Notes: a model not told the origin generated them from the sequence alone. DNA of 64,000 bases from Dyadobacter arcticus (GCF_011762185.1 NZ_JAASQJ010000002.1:868001-932000); one strand, 5' to 3'; positions 1 to 9,601 are shown, counted from the stretch's first letter. Numbers and translations: made by a program.

Positions 1-584
1 TATACATAAGCTTCCTTTTCCAATAGCGGTGCCTTCTTTTTATTGTTATAAAAAGATTGGGCTCGGCATTTAATTCTTTTTGCGAGAGCTGGTGGTAAAC
101 CAAAACTCCCCTCTCGGTAATACAGTATTTTAAAATCAAAAATCGGCCAATGCTCAAAATCCTTAATCAGTATCTCGGTCAATTTCTGCGAAGATCTTGC
201 AGTAAGCGTACCCGCCGCCAAACCGGTACTGATCGTCTCATTGGCAGCCACAGCCGTAAATGGCAGGGTCCAGTCCGTATTGTTGATCATGTGTACGGTA
301 AGCGATCGATCATTGACCGCGACAAAGGCCAGATAAATTCCTTTTTCGGCAAATGGCAGGTTCCGCGACACGATTACATCCGCCTGGGCACCTACTTTCT
401 TTGCGCCTGGGTCTTTCATCATCCGCTGCGATTCAACTGGTGAAATGGTTACAATTTCGTTCCGCATGACCGGTATCCTGAAACCATCCTCAATTTCAAC
501 CTCGACTACATTACCTGGCAAAAAGGCATAAATGATACCTTCCTCACGTCCATGTACCAGCCTCACTTTATCTCCTATATTCAT
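1..584 (-). CDS. DUF2027 / Smr-domain protein, partial
   Basis: The frame is open from an ATG at 584 to the left edge, giving about 194 residues without a stop, so the C-terminus lies outside the window. The N-terminus (MNIGDKVRLVHGREEGII) is typical of DUF2027 proteins of Bacteroidota, a small beta-rich domain that is followed in the family by a second beta-sandwich domain and a C-terminal Smr (small MutS-related) domain. The visible part covers DUF2027 and the middle domain; the Smr domain is expected but unseen. It follows the DUF2279 gene after 18 bases on the same strand and is probably the last gene of that operon. The cellular role of these proteins is not established. Confidence 0.8.
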   Translation of the reverse strand, partial: MNIGDKVRLVHGREEGIIYAFLPGNVVEVEIEDGFRIPVMRNEIVTISPVESQRMMKDPGAKKVGAQADVIVSRNLPFAEKGIYLAFVAVNDRSLTVHMINNTDWTLPFTAVAANETISTGLAAGTLTARSSQKLTEILIKDFEHWPIFDFKILYYREGSFGLPPALAKRIKCRAQSFYNNKKKAPLLEKEAYV

Positions 585-602
585 AACTTTTTATTTCAAT
601 CC

Positions 603-1544
603 TTAAAAATACAATGGTTTAAAGTCAATTCCCTTGCTGCTGAATTGCAATGCAGGCGAAGGGATTTTGAGAGAATTGGCAAGAAACCCAATGGTACGAA
701 CAAATTTACTCCGTGATTTGATCTTGGTAAGGTCAATGTCGAGGGAAAGATAATACTGACGGTAAGGCCGGTAGCCCATTTCAATGCTTTTGCCTTTTTC
801 AGCACTAACCATATTGTGTATCCCATATCCTACTGAAAAGCAGAGCCAGGCAGGCCAGTTACTCCCTTTAAAAAAAGATCTCGGGCTGGCAGAAAGCCAA
901 TAGGTTTGTCCATTGTAATCCTTTAACCAGCTTTCGTAATGGTTGCTGCCCAATAACTCAGGCCTTACTTTGGACAGCGATGTGTAGTGAAAAGAAAACT
1001 TAGGCTGTATCCTGACTTCATCCCAAAGCGCGACTTGACTTAGATAAAGTACCGACCCAGCAATGTTACCAATCATATCTCCCGGCGAGAAACCATAATC
1101 GGGTGAAAACCCATCCAATATCTCGATCGGCGTTTGAAAAATGATCCCCGAAATAGCCCCGTAAACCAGCATCTGTTTTTTTGAAATGCCTGTTTTTTGA
1201 TAAAGCGCCGCGGTATGTCGGGCAATTTGATACGATGTGTAAACGTGCCCCATTTTGTCCATTTGGAGCCATTCGCGCGTATCATCTTTCATGCTGAAAT
1301 GGGTTAACTTGGTCTTATACCATGTCTTGCTCAGGCCGTAAACACTACCCACATACAATGCGGATTGTGCTGCGAAAATCCCGCGTAATAACTTGTAATT
1401 GGGATGAAGCTTTGTCGAATCTTTTTCGACTGAATCCAAATGAAGTACCGATTGGGCAATCGAAGAGTTAGTATAACAAAGGAGCAGACAAATGACAAGC
1501 TGTTTCAGAAAAACAAACGATAACGGTTTACTAATATCCGCCAT
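603..1544 (-). CDS. DUF2279 family (YfiM-like) predicted outer-membrane or periplasmic protein
   Basis: This 313-residue protein has an N-terminal hydrophobic signal (about residues 8-30, ending near SIAQ). It carries the family core around DKMGHVYTSYQIARHTAALY and, further on, GFSPDYGFSPGDMIGNIAGS, both typical of DUF2279/YfiM proteins, which are thought to be envelope proteins of unknown function. Its start overlaps the end of the upstream von Willebrand gene by 14 bases, so the two are probably translated from one message. No catalytic motif is evident. Confidence 0.8.
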   Translation of the reverse strand: MADISKPLSFVFLKQLVICLLLCYTNSSIAQSVLHLDSVEKDSTKLHPNYKLLRGIFAAQSALYVGSVYGLSKTWYKTKLTHFSMKDDTREWLQMDKMGHVYTSYQIARHTAALYQKTGISKKQMLVYGAISGIIFQTPIEILDGFSPDYGFSPGDMIGNIAGSVLYLSQVALWDEVRIQPKFSFHYTSLSKVRPELLGSNHYESWLKDYNGQTYWLSASPRSFFKGSNWPAWLCFSVGYGIHNMVSAEKGKSIEMGYRPYRQYYLSLDIDLTKIKSRSKFVRTIGFLANSLKIPSPALQFSSKGIDFKPLYF

Positions 1545-3606
1545 GGTACTTTCTTAACCCCCATTCTGTGCCCAATAGGAATACAATCAGAAAAAACAGC
1601 CATTTCATATAAATCAGCTCGACCATTTCTTCACTGCTATCGAGCCTGTCCGCGGGGCGATCACTTTTCAATTTGCTGATAAAGCTGGCAAATGTGGACG
1701 GTGCAACAAATTCTCCCCCGGACCTGCCTGCCAATTCCCTCAGCATTCCGAAATCGGCGGTGGTATTATTAAGTTCGAGGTCAACATTTCTAATCACAAA
1801 CTGCCCGCTGATTCGCTCCTGCCCGCCACGTAATGTAGCCGAGGCAACATAACGGTACACTCCCTGGGACAGCCCGCTAATATTAAACCGGGGCGACTCT
1901 TTGGTATGGGTATAGGTAAACTGACGGGCCTTGCCTTTTTCGTCAGTCAGGTTCAGAATCACTTCCTGGCCGAAAATCGGTTCATAAATGTCATTGTAAA
2001 TCTCCGTTTGGAACACCACCTGCTCGCCCGCTTCAAACTCATTGCGAACGGGATAAACACGAAACTTGCGCTTATCTTCCCGTACGGACAACACCTGAAT
2101 TAACTTTTGAAATAAATTATCAACCACTTCCTGCTTGCTGGTCTGGGCGAATTCCTCCTGTCTCCATTGCCACAAACCTTCGCCAGCCAATACCGCGATT
2201 TTCTGCTCACCATTTGTATTCAGCACGAGCAGCGGCTTATTGGTGTTGAGTGTTCCTACTTTTTGATATAAGATGGTCTCAGTCCCCGACGATATGTTAT
2301 ACTCTCCAAATGGCACCGACAATGGCGGCAAGCGTTCCAGGAGTTTCAGGCTTTCCGTATCGAAATTGAGCTGCTGAAATGATGGATTAAATCGGGCAGT
2401 CACTTTATCTACCTGATTATTGGAAGTATTGATCAACAAGGATCTGTTCAGAGAACTGGCCAATGGAACGGCAGATTGGTTACCCAAAATAAAGAACAGA
2501 GGAATTTTTGATTCAATGAATTTGCGAACCTGTGCATTACCCAACCCCAGCACATTTGGTATTTGGTGCAGAATTACCAGATCGTAGGGTTTGGTACTGA
2601 CGGGCGGATTATTCGAGATAGACAGAATATTGATATCCAGCTCATAATTATCATTGGTCTCAACAATGCTGCGAATGCTTTTGATATCCGGGTGAGGCGC
2701 CAGGGCCATCAGCAATATTTTTTGTCTCCCGTCAATAATGTCGATATAAACGTCTTTCCTGTTGTTCCGGCTCGAAGTTTCGCCTGATACGCCTCCCAAT
2801 TCCAAGGTATAATGTTGTACCCCTTTTTGTGCAGAAGAAGCTTTGAATTCAAAAGCCTTAAAAAAATTGGGGCGATCAATGAGCACAGTCTGGCTTTGAA
2901 TAACCCGTCCGTTTTGTTTTAAAAATATGGTCGTCGATTTACCAGTTAGTCCATTTGCAACAATTTCAGCCCTGATTGGGAATTCGTTTTCGAGGTACGC
3001 GATGCGGTTGCTGATCACATCCTTGATACGAATGTCCAGATCAGGCACTGAGTCACCGACTGCCAATGTGCTGATTTTAAATGGAAAACGATTATAGGCT
3101 GGAGAGATACCCTGATTGACAATCCCGTCTGAAAGCAAAATTACGTCTGTCAGGTTTCTGCCTTCAAAATTGGTTTTGATTGTCTGCAACATGCTGGAAA
3201 GATCTGTCTTGTTCTGATCAAACCGAATGGAATCCATGGAGGACTTCGTTGCTGATTTTTCCAATGTTTCGACACTCACTTCAAAACCCGATTCAGTAAG
3301 CTCGGCAGTGGCATCCTGAATTTGTTTTAAAACCGCTTTTCCATACGTTCCTACCGACTCCGAGTTATCGATTGCAAATACAATTTTCGCCTTATCTACC
3401 GACGTTTCGGTTTTCCTCACCAGCGGGCTTAGGAGCAGAAAACAGATTATTGCAACCGTAATTCCCCTGAATCCGGCCAGTACATAATTTAATCTCTTGT
3501 CCCAGGAAGGTTCAGGCTGATAGAGTAAAAAGGCGTAAAGAACTCCCGCAAGCAGGCAGAAAAGAATAAACCAATAAGGAGTTTGAAAGATCAGTTCGGA
3601 CCGCAT
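1531..3606 (-). CDS. von Willebrand factor A-domain membrane protein
   Basis: The 691-residue protein starts with two membrane segments (about 10-30 and 45-62). A VWA domain follows, with a MIDAS motif D80-N-S-E-S84 and a later DVILLSDGIVNQG strand. A large beta-rich periplasmic part comes next, and there is a final membrane helix near residues 668-685. This layout, with metal-binding VWA and terminal anchors, matches the BatA-like or 'glutamine amidotransferase-like' VWA proteins common in Bacteroidota, which are linked to envelope stress or aerotolerance. It is the first gene of the run continuing into the DUF2279 and DUF2027 genes. The ligand is unknown. Confidence 0.8.
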   Translation of the reverse strand: MRSELIFQTPYWFILFCLLAGVLYAFLLYQPEPSWDKRLNYVLAGFRGITVAIICFLLLSPLVRKTETSVDKAKIVFAIDNSESVGTYGKAVLKQIQDATAELTESGFEVSVETLEKSATKSSMDSIRFDQNKTDLSSMLQTIKTNFEGRNLTDVILLSDGIVNQGISPAYNRFPFKISTLAVGDSVPDLDIRIKDVISNRIAYLENEFPIRAEIVANGLTGKSTTIFLKQNGRVIQSQTVLIDRPNFFKAFEFKASSAQKGVQHYTLELGGVSGETSSRNNRKDVYIDIIDGRQKILLMALAPHPDIKSIRSIVETNDNYELDINILSISNNPPVSTKPYDLVILHQIPNVLGLGNAQVRKFIESKIPLFFILGNQSAVPLASSLNRSLLINTSNNQVDKVTARFNPSFQQLNFDTESLKLLERLPPLSVPFGEYNISSGTETILYQKVGTLNTNKPLLVLNTNGEQKIAVLAGEGLWQWRQEEFAQTSKQEVVDNLFQKLIQVLSVREDKRKFRVYPVRNEFEAGEQVVFQTEIYNDIYEPIFGQEVILNLTDEKGKARQFTYTHTKESPRFNISGLSQGVYRYVASATLRGGQERISGQFVIRNVDLELNNTTADFGMLRELAGRSGGEFVAPSTFASFISKLKSDRPADRLDSSEEMVELIYMKWLFFLIVFLLGTEWGLRKYHGGY

Positions 3607-3619
3607 GTGTGGAAATCGC

Positions 3620-3659
3620 TAGCTGGCAGCGATACAATATACAAGGAAACTGCCAGCTA
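3620..3659. repeat. Inverted repeat between fabG and the VWA gene
   Basis: A perfect 10-base inverted repeat, TAGCTGGCAG (3620-3629) and CTGCCAGCTA (3650-3659), is separated by 20 bases. It lies downstream of fabG and just upstream of the VWA gene on the same strand. There is no T-run, so it could be a weak terminator or processing hairpin for fabG, or an operator for the VWA operon. Confidence 0.5.
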
Positions 3660-3679
3660 TTTACAAACGAAGAAAGACA

Positions 3680-4426
3680 CTAGGTTAACATACCACCGTC
3701 CACCTGAATAACCTGGCCGGTAATGTAGCGAGATAGATCTGAGGCCAGAAAAACGCATGCATCAGCCACTTCCTCGGGTTGCCCGCCCCTTTTCATAGGT
3801 ATGGATTGTTTCCATTCGTCTACAGCTTTGGATTCCACAGCACCCGTCATTTCGGTTTCGATAAACCCGGGGGCAACTGCATTGGAGCGAATATTTCTGG
3901 AACCCAATTCCAGGGCGATGGATTTGGTAAAACCTATGATACCGGCCTTTGAAGCGGCGTAATTGGATTGTCCTGCATTACCCCGGATCCCAACTACCGA
4001 AGTAATGTTGATAATAGACCCGCTTTTGGCGCGGATCATACTTTTAGTAGCAGCTTTGGTCAGATTGAAAACGGATTTAAGATTGATATTGATGACAGTA
4101 TCCCATTGTTCTTCACTCATGCGCATCAACAGTCCGTCGCGCGTAACACCCGCATTGTTGATCAAAATATCAAGTTTGCCAAAATCGGCGATCACATTGG
4201 TAACAAGCTGATCAGCAGCCACAAAATCGGATGCATCCGAACGGTAGCCTTTTGCTCTCACCCCAAATGCTTCCAGTTCCTTTGCCAATGCCTCTCCTTT
4301 TTCAACACTGGATAGATAGGTAAACGCAACATCAGCGCCTTCCTCGGCAAGCCTGAGTGCAATGGATCGGCCAATGCCCCTGGAAGCTCCGGTTACGAGC
4401 GCCACCTTATTTTCTACTATTTTCAT
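3680..4426 (-). CDS. fabG: 3-oxoacyl-[acyl-carrier-protein] reductase
   Basis: A 248-residue classical short-chain dehydrogenase that reduces 3-oxoacyl-ACP with NADPH in fatty acid elongation, acting in the cytoplasm. It has the cofactor motif TGASRGIG near residue 14, NNAG near 90, the catalytic S and Y-x3-K (SNYAASKAG) near 140-160, and the FabG-type ending AxDLSRYITGQVIQVDGGM. Length and motifs match FabG closely. The gene stands alone between a divergent SDR gene and the VWA operon, and is not next to other fab genes, so a role on other 3-oxoacyl substrates remains possible. Confidence 0.88.
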   Translation of the reverse strand: MKIVENKVALVTGASRGIGRSIALRLAEEGADVAFTYLSSVEKGEALAKELEAFGVRAKGYRSDASDFVAADQLVTNVIADFGKLDILINNAGVTRDGLLMRMSEEQWDTVININLKSVFNLTKAATKSMIRAKSGSIINITSVVGIRGNAGQSNYAASKAGIIGFTKSIALELGSRNIRSNAVAPGFIETEMTGAVESKAVDEWKQSIPMKRGGQPEEVADACVFLASDLSRYITGQVIQVDGGMLT

Positions 4427-4647
4427 AAATGATGTTTAATCTGTCAGAATGAATTACAACCGCCAAAAATAGAATATTGCCCAGAGACCATCAAAAAACA
4501 AAGTAGAGAAACCGCCGCCCGCGCCGTTGCGGTACAGAAAAACAAACGTGATATGCAAATTTTCGGACAAGGCAGTAACTTCTTCAAACCTTCTGACCTT
4601 CGAGACTGTTACATGCAGACAGTTTTTTTCACTAAACCATTCATTGG

Positions 4648-5361
4648 ATGTCAGAATTAATCAAAACCGCTTTGATAACAGGCGGCTCAAAAGGGATTGG
4701 ATACGGGATTGCCGAAGTGTTGATAAAAGAAGGAATTTACGTCGCCATTACCAGCCGCTCGAAGGAAAATGCAGCGCAAGCAGCTGCCTCGCTTAACGAA
4801 ATCCGTAAGGGTTATGCGATTGGCATAGAATCCGATGTGAGAAATCTTGAATCCCAGGAAGCTGCGGTCGCTGCTGTTGTGGATCGGTGGGGCCGTCTGG
4901 ATTATTTCATCGCCAATGCGGGTGTGGGCCATTTCGCGCCAATTCAGGACTTAACAGCCGAAGCTTGGCAGGAAACGATCGATATCAACCTGACCGGCGT
5001 GTTTTTCAGCGCCAAAGCCGCTTTAAGTGCATTAACCGAATCAAAAGGTTACTTCATTACCATTTCCAGTTTAGCAGGCACCAATTTCTTTCCAGGCGGC
5101 TCGGCTTACAATGCCAGCAAATTTGGTTTGGTCGGCTTTTCACAAGCAATGATGATGGATGTCAGAAATGCAGGGATCAAAGTAACGACTATTATGCCCG
5201 GCTCGGTAGCGACAGAATTCAGCGATCACAAACCTTCTGAAAAAGATGCGTGGAAGATTCAGCCGGAAGATATTGGACAAATTGTGGCCGATCTGATCAA
5301 AATACCAGCACGTACGCTGCCAAGCAAAATTGAAGTGAGGCCATCGATGCCCCCAAAATAG
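4648..5361 (+). CDS. Short-chain dehydrogenase/reductase
   Basis: A 237-residue SDR with TGGSKGIG at the N-terminus, NAG near residue 92 and the active-site SAYNASKFG segment. It lacks the FabG-type C-terminus and ends in a short basic tail. The family is NAD(P)H-dependent with many possible substrates, and nothing nearby identifies this one. It is divergent from fabG, with 220 bases between them, and ends just before a bidirectional hairpin terminator. Confidence 0.8.
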   Translation: MSELIKTALITGGSKGIGYGIAEVLIKEGIYVAITSRSKENAAQAAASLNEIRKGYAIGIESDVRNLESQEAAVAAVVDRWGRLDYFIANAGVGHFAPIQDLTAEAWQETIDINLTGVFFSAKAALSALTESKGYFITISSLAGTNFFPGGSAYNASKFGLVGFSQAMMMDVRNAGIKVTTIMPGSVATEFSDHKPSEKDAWKIQPEDIGQIVADLIKIPARTLPSKIEVRPSMPPK

Positions 5362-5367
5362 CATTAC

Positions 5368-5398
5368 GAAACCAGGCTAGTTTAACTGGCCTGGTTTC
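5368..5398. terminator. Bidirectional hairpin terminator
   Basis: A perfect 10-base stem, GAAACCAGGC (5368-5377) and GCCTGGTTTC (5389-5398), lies between the convergent SDR gene (plus) and ABC permease gene (minus). It overlaps the stop codon of the permease gene. Confidence 0.7.
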
Positions 5399-6467
5399 AA
5401 ACTTTATACCATTTTGGAAAAACAAAAAACGAAAAGACGATTGCTGCTCCGGCGATCATTAAAAGCGGGATTTTATATAATATCAAAAGCGTAAGTCCAA
5501 TAAAGCCAAACAAATAAGCTCCCATTGAATCTTCTTGAATCCCGTTTTTTCTGTAAAAGAATAAATGAGATAAGGTGATCAAAGCCAGACCCAAAAGGTA
5601 CAGCTGAATGATTTCAACAAAGTTGAGGGGTCCATTTCGCATCGCCGCAAGGGTTTCTGGTAAAATAATAATCGCGTGGAAAGCCAATATCCTCAAAAAA
5701 CGCCTCGCATTGGAAACTGGCATTGACCGTCCCCATAACCAAACCTGACTTTCCCATTTGAAAAATTCATAGGAAATTCCCAGGTTCAGCATATAAGCGA
5801 GAGACAATCCTACTGCCGGAAGGCGTATATCGTAATTGTCGGTACTGTAATAAAGCATTGTCCCCACCGAAACCAGGACTGCACCCAGTTTACCAGCGAG
5901 CATTGTGATTCCCTTTTCCCGAAACATCCATTCAATGGCCCAATAAAGCCATGAAACCGGTCGGGGAAAAGGCGATTTAAAGAAGGAGTTGTTTGTTTTG
6001 GCAACATATAAGACCGGATTTCGGACTCTCCATTCAGCGATGAACGCAATGCTGAATATAAAAAAAAGGTAAAATGGTATAACCGGCCAGAGCCTGCTTA
6101 GTATCTTGTCCTGAACTGAAATTGAGATGAGATAAATTCCATAAAAAAGAATTGGCTGCAAAAAGCCCAGGGCAAGTAACGCAAAACGAATCAACCGTAT
6201 CTCCGCAGGCCAAATTCTCGCATTATATACGAATGTATAAGTTGGTAATTTCCAGGTTTGAATTAAAAATTGAGCGCATAAAATGGTATAAGCCAACCAG
6301 ATCCCGAATAGATAAGCCATTCCATACGAGCCAGTCAGAAAGAAAACGGCGAAAGCGTGGTGCTCCGCGCCACTCAAAAAGCCAAACAAAATTCCAAGAA
6401 AAACGAAAAACATTCCAGCCCTCTGTCGGAAAAATGCCGATACGGTCGAAAGCATCAATGTTTTCAT
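5397..6467 (-). CDS. ABC transporter membrane subunit, hypothetical
   Basis: The protein has 356 residues and at least eight predicted membrane helices, and no recognisable catalytic or binding motif. Its start overlaps the stop of the ATP-binding gene by 4 bases (ATGA), so it is almost certainly the membrane partner of that ATPase, in the manner of two-gene ABC-2 type exporters of Bacteroidota. The transported substrate cannot be told from the sequence. I do not recognise the family by name. Confidence 0.65.
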   Translation of the reverse strand: MKTLMLSTVSAFFRQRAGMFFVFLGILFGFLSGAEHHAFAVFFLTGSYGMAYLFGIWLAYTILCAQFLIQTWKLPTYTFVYNARIWPAEIRLIRFALLALGFLQPILFYGIYLISISVQDKILSRLWPVIPFYLFFIFSIAFIAEWRVRNPVLYVAKTNNSFFKSPFPRPVSWLYWAIEWMFREKGITMLAGKLGAVLVSVGTMLYYSTDNYDIRLPAVGLSLAYMLNLGISYEFFKWESQVWLWGRSMPVSNARRFLRILAFHAIIILPETLAAMRNGPLNFVEIIQLYLLGLALITLSHLFFYRKNGIQEDSMGAYLFGFIGLTLLILYKIPLLMIAGAAIVFSFFVFPKWYKV

Positions 6468-7102
6468 GGCCTGGCGATTTCGACAAGTGTCTTGTTTTTC
6501 AGCAAAAAGCCTTTTGTTACCGACAATCCGTTCTGCTGAAATAGCTGGTGCGACGAAAGCAGGAATGTTACACCGGCCAAGTGAGTGGATTTGATCAGAC
6601 TTAATAATCCTTCCTGCGCTTCCCGGTCAATTGTAATCAGCGGTTCATCCAGAATGATTACAGATGGTTCACCTAAAAATGCGACTGCCAGAGAAACTTT
6701 CTTAACCATTCCACTCGAACAGCTGCCAAAAGGAGTTTTTAAATAATTAATACCGAAAGCACCAATCAACATTTCGCTTTGGCCTTTCGGCGCGCGTTTT
6801 GCCTCGGCAACAAAACTAATGAGATCAGAAGGAGTTAGAAAGGAAGGATAAAGCGGCTCGGCTTCGCCTAGATTGAGCCGCAGTCGATAGTCTACCGGGT
6901 GTTTTTTAAGATTGTAGCGGTCGTCGAGCAAAACGGTTCCCTGATACGGCAGCATGCCAGACAATGTCCGGAAAAGGGTCGACTTACCTGCGCCATTTTC
7001 ACCCTGGATCCAGTAAACGCCGTGATTAATTTGAAAGGACGGAATCGCTAAAATTTCCTGGTCACCATATTGCTGGTGAAGATCCCGTATTTCCAGAACC
7101 AT
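6464..7102 (-). CDS. ABC transporter ATP-binding protein
   Basis: A 212-residue single nucleotide-binding domain with Walker A GENGAGKST near residue 35, a diverged signature CSSGMVKKVSLA near 130 and Walker B VIILDEPL near 150. There is no membrane segment or TOBE domain. It is the short exporter type (ABC-2/CcmA-like) that powers a separate membrane subunit, here the gene overlapping its 3' end. The signature begins CSSGM rather than LSGGQ, a departure from consensus common in this exporter group. Confidence 0.85.
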   Translation of the reverse strand: MVLEIRDLHQQYGDQEILAIPSFQINHGVYWIQGENGAGKSTLFRTLSGMLPYQGTVLLDDRYNLKKHPVDYRLRLNLGEAEPLYPSFLTPSDLISFVAEAKRAPKGQSEMLIGAFGINYLKTPFGSCSSGMVKKVSLAVAFLGEPSVIILDEPLITIDREAQEGLLSLIKSTHLAGVTFLLSSHQLFQQNGLSVTKGFLLKNKTLVEIARP

Positions 7103-7131
7103 AAAATCAGTGATATTAATATAAGGTTATC

Positions 7132-8112
7132 CTAAGGTCGGTAGCCAAATTCATCCATTAAAACCTTTAAGGCGACCTCCTCTTCATATTTATACAAATC
7201 CTTATTAAAAAGTGCTTCGTGTCCTGCGTTTTTCAAACTTACCCAGCTGTGCGTTGCGTAAGGATCATAATCGAAGTTTGCGAAAGTATGTCCGAGGTTG
7301 TTCAGGTGATGAAACCATGCTACACCCACGTCAATCACATTAATAATGCCAAAAGGTGTCGCCTTACCATAAGGTATTGTATCAGGTCTGGCCTTTGATA
7401 TATCGACTAGCGCCACGTACTCATTAAGCCTGCATTCCGGTAATGGCCAGGGTTTGGCTCTGTCAATATACTCAGTGTAAAAGCGAGTTCTGGGAGGGCC
7501 TGGATATTTGACGGATAATTCCATAATTTCCGCATATTCGGGCTTGTAGTACAGATACTTATCCCCGTCACATAAGCCAGCGGAATGAGCCGGACAATTC
7601 CAGCACTGCCCTATTTTTCCTATGCCCGTATGGTTTCCAATGCCTTTCAAATATTCACCAACAAGATCGCCGGAGAAATACAAGTCATTATGTATCAGCA
7701 ACAAATATTTTTTATCTGTCTTTTCCCAGGCATATTGATATCGGATTGCGCGTCGGTAGGGCTTGAATTTTTGTAATGTGCGGTTTACCTTATTGTACCA
7801 AAACCAGAAAAGAGGTCGGTAATAGATGATTTTATTCTGCCCAATCATCTTAAAAATAAACTTAAAGTCAACTGGTTCAGGCTGTTTCTTTTCTTCTACG
7901 AAATAGATTTTGTCAATCCATTGCCCTGAATGTTTCAATAAGGTCAAAAGCGTGATCGCGGTTTGATAAGGCTTTCCATAAGCATTGATGGCGACATCAA
8001 CGCTGGCTTTCGGAAGATTCATTTGAGGTGTATTGAATGTAGTCGGCTTAAACAGTTTGCAAACAAAATACAAAATCTCCATATATGACGCACTTGTATT
8101 GCACCCGGGCAA
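7132..8112 (-). CDS. Glycosyltransferase-like protein, family not recognised
   Basis: The protein has 326 residues from the longest start; in-frame ATGs at 8082 and 8022 are equally possible, and the 8022 start (MNLPKASVDVAINAYGKPY) begins right at the first conserved-looking strand. The order resembles a GT-A fold: a first strand with DVAINAYGKP, a KIYFVEE strand, then YLLLIHNDLYF, which could be the nucleotide-sugar and metal site. There is no signal peptide or membrane helix. It sits 29 bases upstream of the ABC exporter on the same strand and could be co-transcribed with it. A glycosyltransferase role is an inference from these motifs. Confidence 0.5.
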   Translation of the reverse strand: MPGCNTSASYMEILYFVCKLFKPTTFNTPQMNLPKASVDVAINAYGKPYQTAITLLTLLKHSGQWIDKIYFVEEKKQPEPVDFKFIFKMIGQNKIIYYRPLFWFWYNKVNRTLQKFKPYRRAIRYQYAWEKTDKKYLLLIHNDLYFSGDLVGEYLKGIGNHTGIGKIGQCWNCPAHSAGLCDGDKYLYYKPEYAEIMELSVKYPGPPRTRFYTEYIDRAKPWPLPECRLNEYVALVDISKARPDTIPYGKATPFGIINVIDVGVAWFHHLNNLGHTFANFDYDPYATHSWVSLKNAGHEALFNKDLYKYEEEVALKVLMDEFGYRP

Positions 8113-8251
8113 AATTTTGTATTTTCATTCGAAGCATTAAAGCGAATTTCCATATTTGAAAAAAATTTAAATTTGCTCCTTACGACTTTTTAAAAAAATC
8201 TATAAATTTCAAGTCTGTCCATTCTCTATTTTTACTCCCAAATCGGAACCT

Positions 8252-9286
8252 ATGAAATCCAATCGCCGGTCATTCTTACGTTTGTCTGCCTTCGCCCTAC
8301 CGTTTACCCGTGTAAATCAGCTGTTTGCAAAAAGCAATGCAGTTAGAAAGCCTCTGGTCGTTTCAACCTGGGATAGTGGGCAGATCTCAAATGCAGCCGC
8401 CTGGCCGATACTTGAAAAAGGAGGAAGTGCTTTGGATGCTGTGGAACAAGGCGCTATTGCGATGGAAAATGAAATCAACTGCTGCGTTGGCCTGGGTGGA
8501 AATCCGGATCGCGACGGATTTGTGACATTGGACGCATGTTTGATGGATGATAAGTTCAATTGTGGTTCAGTTGCTTTTGTGGAAAAGGTTAAGCACCCGA
8601 TATCGCTAGCCCGGAAGCTCATGGAAAATACACCTCACGTGTTTATGGCTGGCGCGGGCGCGCAGCAATTTGCAGTGGAAAGCGGTATAAAGCTGGAATC
8701 TGGCGAACTTTCTCCCGACGCGGACAAAGCTTATAAAGAGTGGTTGAAGAATGGAGAATATAAACCAGTTATTAACGTCGAACATCAGCAATCCCATCCA
8801 AAAGGCAATGGGCCGTTTGCGCCGAAACGGTTTGATGACGGCACTTTCAATCATGATACCATGGGTACCATTGCGATGGATGCTTCGGGCAATTTGTCGG
8901 GTATGTGCACAACAAGTGGGTTAGGCTTCAAAATGCGCGGAAGGATTGGCGACTCCCCGATCATTGGTTCAGGACTTTACGTGGACAATGAGGTTGGCGC
9001 AGCAACAGGCTCGGGACAGGGCGAGGAAGTAATCCGTATCTGTGGCACCCATACTATTGTTGAGTTGATGCGGAACGGACTTTCACCCGCAGAAGCATGC
9101 AAAAAAGCCATAGAACGCATTATTAAAATCAATCCGGAGAAAGCCAAGACGTTCCAGGTCGGTTTTATCGCAATAAATAAACAAGGCGAAATCGGTGCGT
9201 ATTCCATCCAAAAAGGATTCAGTTATACCATGACTGAAAAAGGTGGAAAAGGAATTGTAGTCCCTTCAAAAAGTCATTTCTCCTGA
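8252..9286 (+). CDS. N4-(beta-N-acetylglucosaminyl)-L-asparaginase (glycosylasparaginase)
   Basis: A 344-residue Ntn-hydrolase that cleaves the GlcNAc-asparagine bond of N-glycans. The N-terminus has a twin-arginine-type signal (KSNRRSFLRLSAFALPF), so export is likely. The autoproteolysis site is HDTMGT, with T203 as the expected new N-terminal nucleophile; a GLGGNPDRDG segment lies before it and GSGLYVDNEVGAATGSGQGE after it, as in the family. Related isoaspartyl peptidases share the fold but usually have GTVG(A) at the cleavage site. It stands alone but lies near GH29 and GH76 genes, which fits glycoprotein glycan breakdown. Confidence 0.88.
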   Translation: MKSNRRSFLRLSAFALPFTRVNQLFAKSNAVRKPLVVSTWDSGQISNAAAWPILEKGGSALDAVEQGAIAMENEINCCVGLGGNPDRDGFVTLDACLMDDKFNCGSVAFVEKVKHPISLARKLMENTPHVFMAGAGAQQFAVESGIKLESGELSPDADKAYKEWLKNGEYKPVINVEHQQSHPKGNGPFAPKRFDDGTFNHDTMGTIAMDASGNLSGMCTTSGLGFKMRGRIGDSPIIGSGLYVDNEVGAATGSGQGEEVIRICGTHTIVELMRNGLSPAEACKKAIERIIKINPEKAKTFQVGFIAINKQGEIGAYSIQKGFSYTMTEKGGKGIVVPSKSHFS

Positions 9287-9316
9287 AATTATCAGGTTGT
9301 TTTTGTTTGTGATCGA

Positions 9317-9601
9317 CTAGGATTTGGGAGGGAAGGATTTGTAGTTGTCGCTGCGGTGTAACATCCTCAGCAACGTGATATTTGGGTGAATGCATTCAAT
9401 GCCGATCCGCCAATCCCCGACACGGATCCGAAAATAGTTTTCACCGCTTTTCTGACCTTCCATTTTTTTATAATCTAGACCCGAAGATTCGAGGTTTTGT
9501 GCCACTTCAAGCCTATCGATGACATCAGAAACTCTTTTTTGAATATCCCTCGGGGTATTTTTAAGATCTTTTTTAAATCTTGTAGCATACTCAACTACCA
9601 T
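9317..9601 (-). CDS. RelE/ParE-family toxin
   Basis: A 94-residue protein with the RelE/ParE pattern: an N-terminal VVEYATRFKKDLKN strand-helix, a helical middle (VSDVIDRLEVAQNL), then ENYFRIRVGDWRIGIE and a final LLRMLHRSDNYK. Members usually are mRNA interferases or gyrase poisons held in check by a partner antitoxin. Its first codons overlap the antitoxin gene by 7 bases, so it is translated with it. Confidence 0.85.
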   Translation of the reverse strand: MVVEYATRFKKDLKNTPRDIQKRVSDVIDRLEVAQNLESSGLDYKKMEGQKSGENYFRIRVGDWRIGIECIHPNITLLRMLHRSDNYKSFPPKS

